Assembly (NCBI RefSeq): GCF_001187725.1
Contig: NZ_LGIQ01000005.1
Span: 1,075,712-1,139,711, forward strand
Length of the DNA stretch: 64,000 nucleotides
Direction: 5' to 3'
From: Brevibacillus reuszeri
GTDB taxonomy: Bacteria > Bacillota > Bacilli > Brevibacillales > Brevibacillaceae
Position 1 is the first letter of the stretch. Each line of letters begins with the position of its first letter. Below, one piece after another: positions 62,332 to 64,000 of this stretch. The position numbers and the translations under genes are program-made. Below the pieces are notes generated by a model. It searched no databases. It was not told the DNA's origin and worked only from the letters and a program-made list of their open reading frames with translations.

Positions 62332-62436
62332 TTAGCGTTTACGTGATGAAATACTAATTACGAAGTAGGCAACGACAACAACGATAAAAGCGACAGTCGC
62401 TATCAGTATTAATCCAGGATAACCAACGCTAGACAC
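62332..62436 (-). CDS. 34-residue single-helix membrane peptide
   Basis: The frame starts at GTG 62436 after AGGGTGGTGA. It encodes a short polar start (MSSVGYPG), one hydrophobic helix (LILIATVAFIVVVVAYFVI) and a basic end (SSRKR), which predicts outside-to-inside insertion with the C-terminus in the cytoplasm. It is too short for usual gene calling. Function unknown; small holin-like, toxin-like or regulatory membrane peptides have this layout, but none is indicated. Confidence 0.5.
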   Translation of the reverse strand: MSSVGYPGLILIATVAFIVVVVAYFVISISSRKR

Positions 62437-62536
62437 GGAGATCACCACCCTTAAGCTTGAACCGATTTTGGCTAATGATAGCGAAATTCACCAATAATTT
62501 CAAGTTTTTGGCAACTTTACTTAGTAGTTAATGAAA

Positions 62537-62560
62537 AAAGCCCTTTAATAAAAGGGCCGG
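62537..62560 (-). terminator. Terminator overlapping the end of the 79-residue gene
   Basis: GCCCTTT/AAAGGGC stem followed leftward by TTTTTTC. The stop codon of the gene lies in the loop. Confidence 0.8.
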
Positions 62561-62784
62561 TAAATTCGATGAGTATCCGTGTGGAAAACAACATCAACTT
62601 TAATGTCAGGTGCGTATGGGATGAATTCGAAGTCAAAAAGCTTACAAAAAACATGGGGGAAATCACTTGTTCGTTCACTCTGCTCTAACGCAAATGTGAA
62701 CATATGCTTCAATTCTATAATTTCGTGTTTCTTCCCATGAAGGATAATCTCATCAGTAAAATGACCTGTCACTTCAATCAGCAT
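62545..62784 (-). CDS. Hypothetical protein, 79 aa
   Basis: Small soluble protein, acidic and His-rich (EVTGHFTDEIILHGKKHEIIELKH...). No family recognised. Its last codons and stop are inside the terminator hairpin, which supports it as a real transcription unit. The ribosome site is weak. Confidence 0.55.
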   Translation of the reverse strand: MLIEVTGHFTDEIILHGKKHEIIELKHMFTFALEQSERTSDFPHVFCKLFDFEFIPYAPDIKVDVVFHTDTHRIYRPFY

Positions 62785-62880
62785 CTAATCATGACCGAGT
62801 GCTAATCAGTCAGTATAGCAACAAATGTATAATTCCATTTTACAACATGTTGAAGTTTACACAACGGTAACTATGTTCCA

Positions 62881-63201
62881 TTAAATATGAGTGGATGACT
62901 TTTTAAAAGTTTTGTCTTTGTCATCACCTTCATCATCCTCTGTTTCTTTCTTTTCAATTTTTTGTTCATGATGTTCAACTTGAGTTTGACCAAAGACCCT
63001 GTCTAATGGAGTGTAGTAGTGTTCAACGGTCTGCTTCTTAACGAATGATTTGTATATAACCAACCCAACCGTAGTGATCAAAAGAGCAGCAATTAAAAAA
63101 CTCAAACCTGACATAATCAGCACAGTATCAAGTCCTATCTGTTGGAGTTTCCTTGTAAATACGATTTCAATCATTAAAAGTTTCTCATAAACACAACACA
63201 C
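62881..63201 (-). CDS. Hypothetical single-pass membrane protein
   Basis: Up to 106 residues: a membrane helix (LSFLIAALLITTVGLVIYKSF) followed by a charged cytoplasmic tail rich in Glu, Asp and Lys (KIEKKETEDDEGDDKDK). The start is unclear; GTG 63201 and ATG 63174 lack good ribosome sites, and a GTG just before the helix has AGGA nearby. Function unknown. Confidence 0.5.
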   Translation of the reverse strand: MCCVYEKLLMIEIVFTRKLQQIGLDTVLIMSGLSFLIAALLITTVGLVIYKSFVKKQTVEHYYTPLDRVFGQTQVEHHEQKIEKKETEDDEGDDKDKTFKKSSTHI

Positions 63202-63227
63202 GATTTGTAAAATCGTAGTCCCGACGT

Positions 63228-63258
63228 TAAAAATAACCCCCGGGTTATCCCGAGGGCC
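63228..63258 (-). terminator. Terminator of the BclA-like fragment
   Basis: CCCTCGGG/CCCGGGGG hairpin followed leftward by TTATTTTTAA. Confidence 0.75.
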
Positions 63259-63274
63259 GCTGATGGAAGATCAT

Positions 63275-63676
63275 TTAATTCTTCTTAGTAATGTCCATTT
63301 TGGCTCCTTTTGTTGGTGCTAAAGCCAAAGTAAGTGGAGCAAAGAAGGTATTGCGTAGTGTAATAACATCTCCGGCATTTAGATTCAAAATAGCGGTGCC
63401 AGTAACTTCACCCACAGGGGTAACGATTGACTTAGACGCCTCTGGAACACCATTAATTGTAATCGACACCGTACCACCGATCAAAGCGTTAGTATAGTTA
63501 ATACTGTAATCAATCTGGTAATCGCCTGAATCACTAACTATAATCGCTGCAGTTCCTGGTAAATGAGTAGCACCATTTAACGTATCGTTGGAACTGAAAG
63601 GTATATCTGCTCCTCCAATAATTGTTGCATCGCCAGGAGTGGCAAGATGATATACACTTCCTACTGCTACTTCGCT
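63275..63676 (-). pseudogene. C-terminal domain of a BclA/collagen-like surface protein, 3' exon
   Basis: 133 codons without any start, beginning exactly where the group II intron relic ends. The fold is the BclA/C1q-like jelly roll of exosporium and collagen-like proteins: PFSSNDTLNG, GDYQIDYSINYTNALIGG, VSITINGVPEA, LNAGDVITLRN, LALAPTKGAKMDITKKN. The N-terminal and collagen-repeat part is not in the window to the right, so the gene is truncated or its 5' exon lies elsewhere. TTG 63484 could start only the last 69 residues. Confidence 0.72.
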
Positions 63677-63765
63677 ATTCTCGGCTTATCCCCTTCTGTT
63701 AATGAGGGTTTTCGTTCGAGCCTACACCGTGCGGGCGACTTTCATCGCACACGGCGTTCCATCAA
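63677..63765 (-). mobile_element. Group II intron 3' relic (domains V and VI)
   Basis: Read leftward, 63756-63724 folds as domain V: CGCCGTGTGCG, the GAT-GAAA-GTC tetraloop hairpin, then CCGCACGGTGT; the catalytic triad reads CGC. Domain VI follows (63723-63677) as an imperfect stem from GGCTCG to AGCCGAG with an unpaired A region, and the putative intron end AAT precedes the BclA-like reading frame. No reverse-transcriptase frame or domains I-IV are seen to the right. Confidence 0.72.
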
Positions 63766-63950
63766 CGGATAAAAAGGTAGTAATGTACAATGGGCGATTA
63801 GATTATATCAAATCTTTCATTTTTTATGACCTAACTAAAGTTAGGGAGTTATTCTTTCGACATGAAGACAGAGATTAACAAAGCAATCGATGTGATAAGT
63901 GTATACAACGATATTTTTAAACAAGACGGTAATTGTCAAGCTTACAGACC
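63766..63950. other. AT-rich gene-free stretch
   Basis: Contains a perfect 16-base palindrome (CCTAACTAAAGTTAGG, 63831-63846). A 39-codon frame from 63862 has poor ribosome-site spacing and is not called. Confidence 0.4.
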
Positions 63951-63985
63951 TGATAAAAAAATACCTCACCTATGCAGGTGAGGTA
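63951..63985 (-). terminator. Leftward terminator of a gene beyond the window
   Basis: ACCTCACC/GGTGAGGT hairpin followed leftward by ATTTTTTT. It implies a leftward gene to the right of 64000. Confidence 0.7.
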
Positions 63986-64000
63986 AGAAAGTCACTTTAA

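Noticed and set aside
63862..63981. Rightward 39-codon frame near the right edge
   Set aside because: The nearest GGGAG is about 13 bases from the ATG and the frame ends inside an opposite-strand terminator hairpin.
1..64000. CRISPR arrays, tRNA or rRNA genes, intact transposases
   Set aside because: No regularly spaced repeats, tRNA cloverleaf, rRNA sequence or transposase frame was seen on either strand.

Overview
The window reads as chromosomal DNA from a spore-forming, competence-encoding Bacillales bacterium, most likely Brevibacillus (Paenibacillaceae). That placement is an inference from protein style and gene order, since no database search was possible. The Bacillus subtilis order yqeG-yqeH-aroE-yqeI-nadD-yqeK-rsfS-yqeM ... 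comER-comEA-comEC-holA-rpsT-gpr-spoIIP-yqxA ... lepA is recognisable along 23-61 kb. It is opened up by several lineage-specific insertions.

Layout. 0-7 kb holds a 5'-truncated NlpC/P60 hydrolase, a Gly/Pro-rich small protein, and a leftward respiratory-assembly cluster (YtkA/FixH lipoprotein, SCO protein, CtaG, thioredoxin, BdbC). It also holds a metallophosphoesterase, a cupin with a Tyr/Gln/Pro tail, and a PepSY-type remnant. 7-23 kb is a mixed housekeeping region: ABC-F protein, L,D-transpeptidase, DUF4931 HIT-like protein, CvfC-like protein, VanX-like dipeptidase, FAD oxidoreductase, class A beta-lactamase-like hydrolase, orphan peptide-binding lipoprotein with a C26 amidotransferase, peroxiredoxin, DinB behind a LexA-type box, a broken GNAT gene, and an MFS pump with its TetR regulator. 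23-28.4 kb is the tightly overlapping yqe operon. 28.4-31.2 kb is leuS behind a T-box leader. 31.3-43.6 kb is the com/hol/gpr/spoIIP block, interrupted by asnB and an ECF sigma/anti-sigma pair, with comEB absent. 43.8-49.6 kb is a complete Dpp/Opp-type peptide transporter. 49.7-56.1 kb holds an alpha/beta hydrolase, an M24 peptidase and a corrinoid-type uptake operon. 56.1-61 kb holds a second ECF module, GNAT and HIT genes, and lepA.

The most striking locus is 51.7-56.1 kb. A cobalamin riboswitch with its own terminator is followed by a second promoter carrying a perfect Zur-type palindrome. The operon encodes a substrate-binding lipoprotein, FecCD permease and ATPase, and ends in a methyltransferase with an N-terminal rubredoxin domain. 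That combination suggests joint vitamin B12 and zinc control of corrinoid uptake plus an unusual redox-metal/SAM enzyme.

The last 3 kb (61.1-64 kb) is visibly AT-richer and looks like a decayed mobile island. It contains a frameshifted tyrosine recombinase abutting the lepA terminator, short orphan ORFs including a 34-residue membrane peptide, and the 3' end of a group II intron joined in frame to the C-terminal domain of a BclA/collagen-like surface protein.

Start codons were chosen by Shine-Dalgarno spacing and family length, and often differ from the longest possible reading frame. No rRNA, tRNA, CRISPR array or intact transposase was seen.
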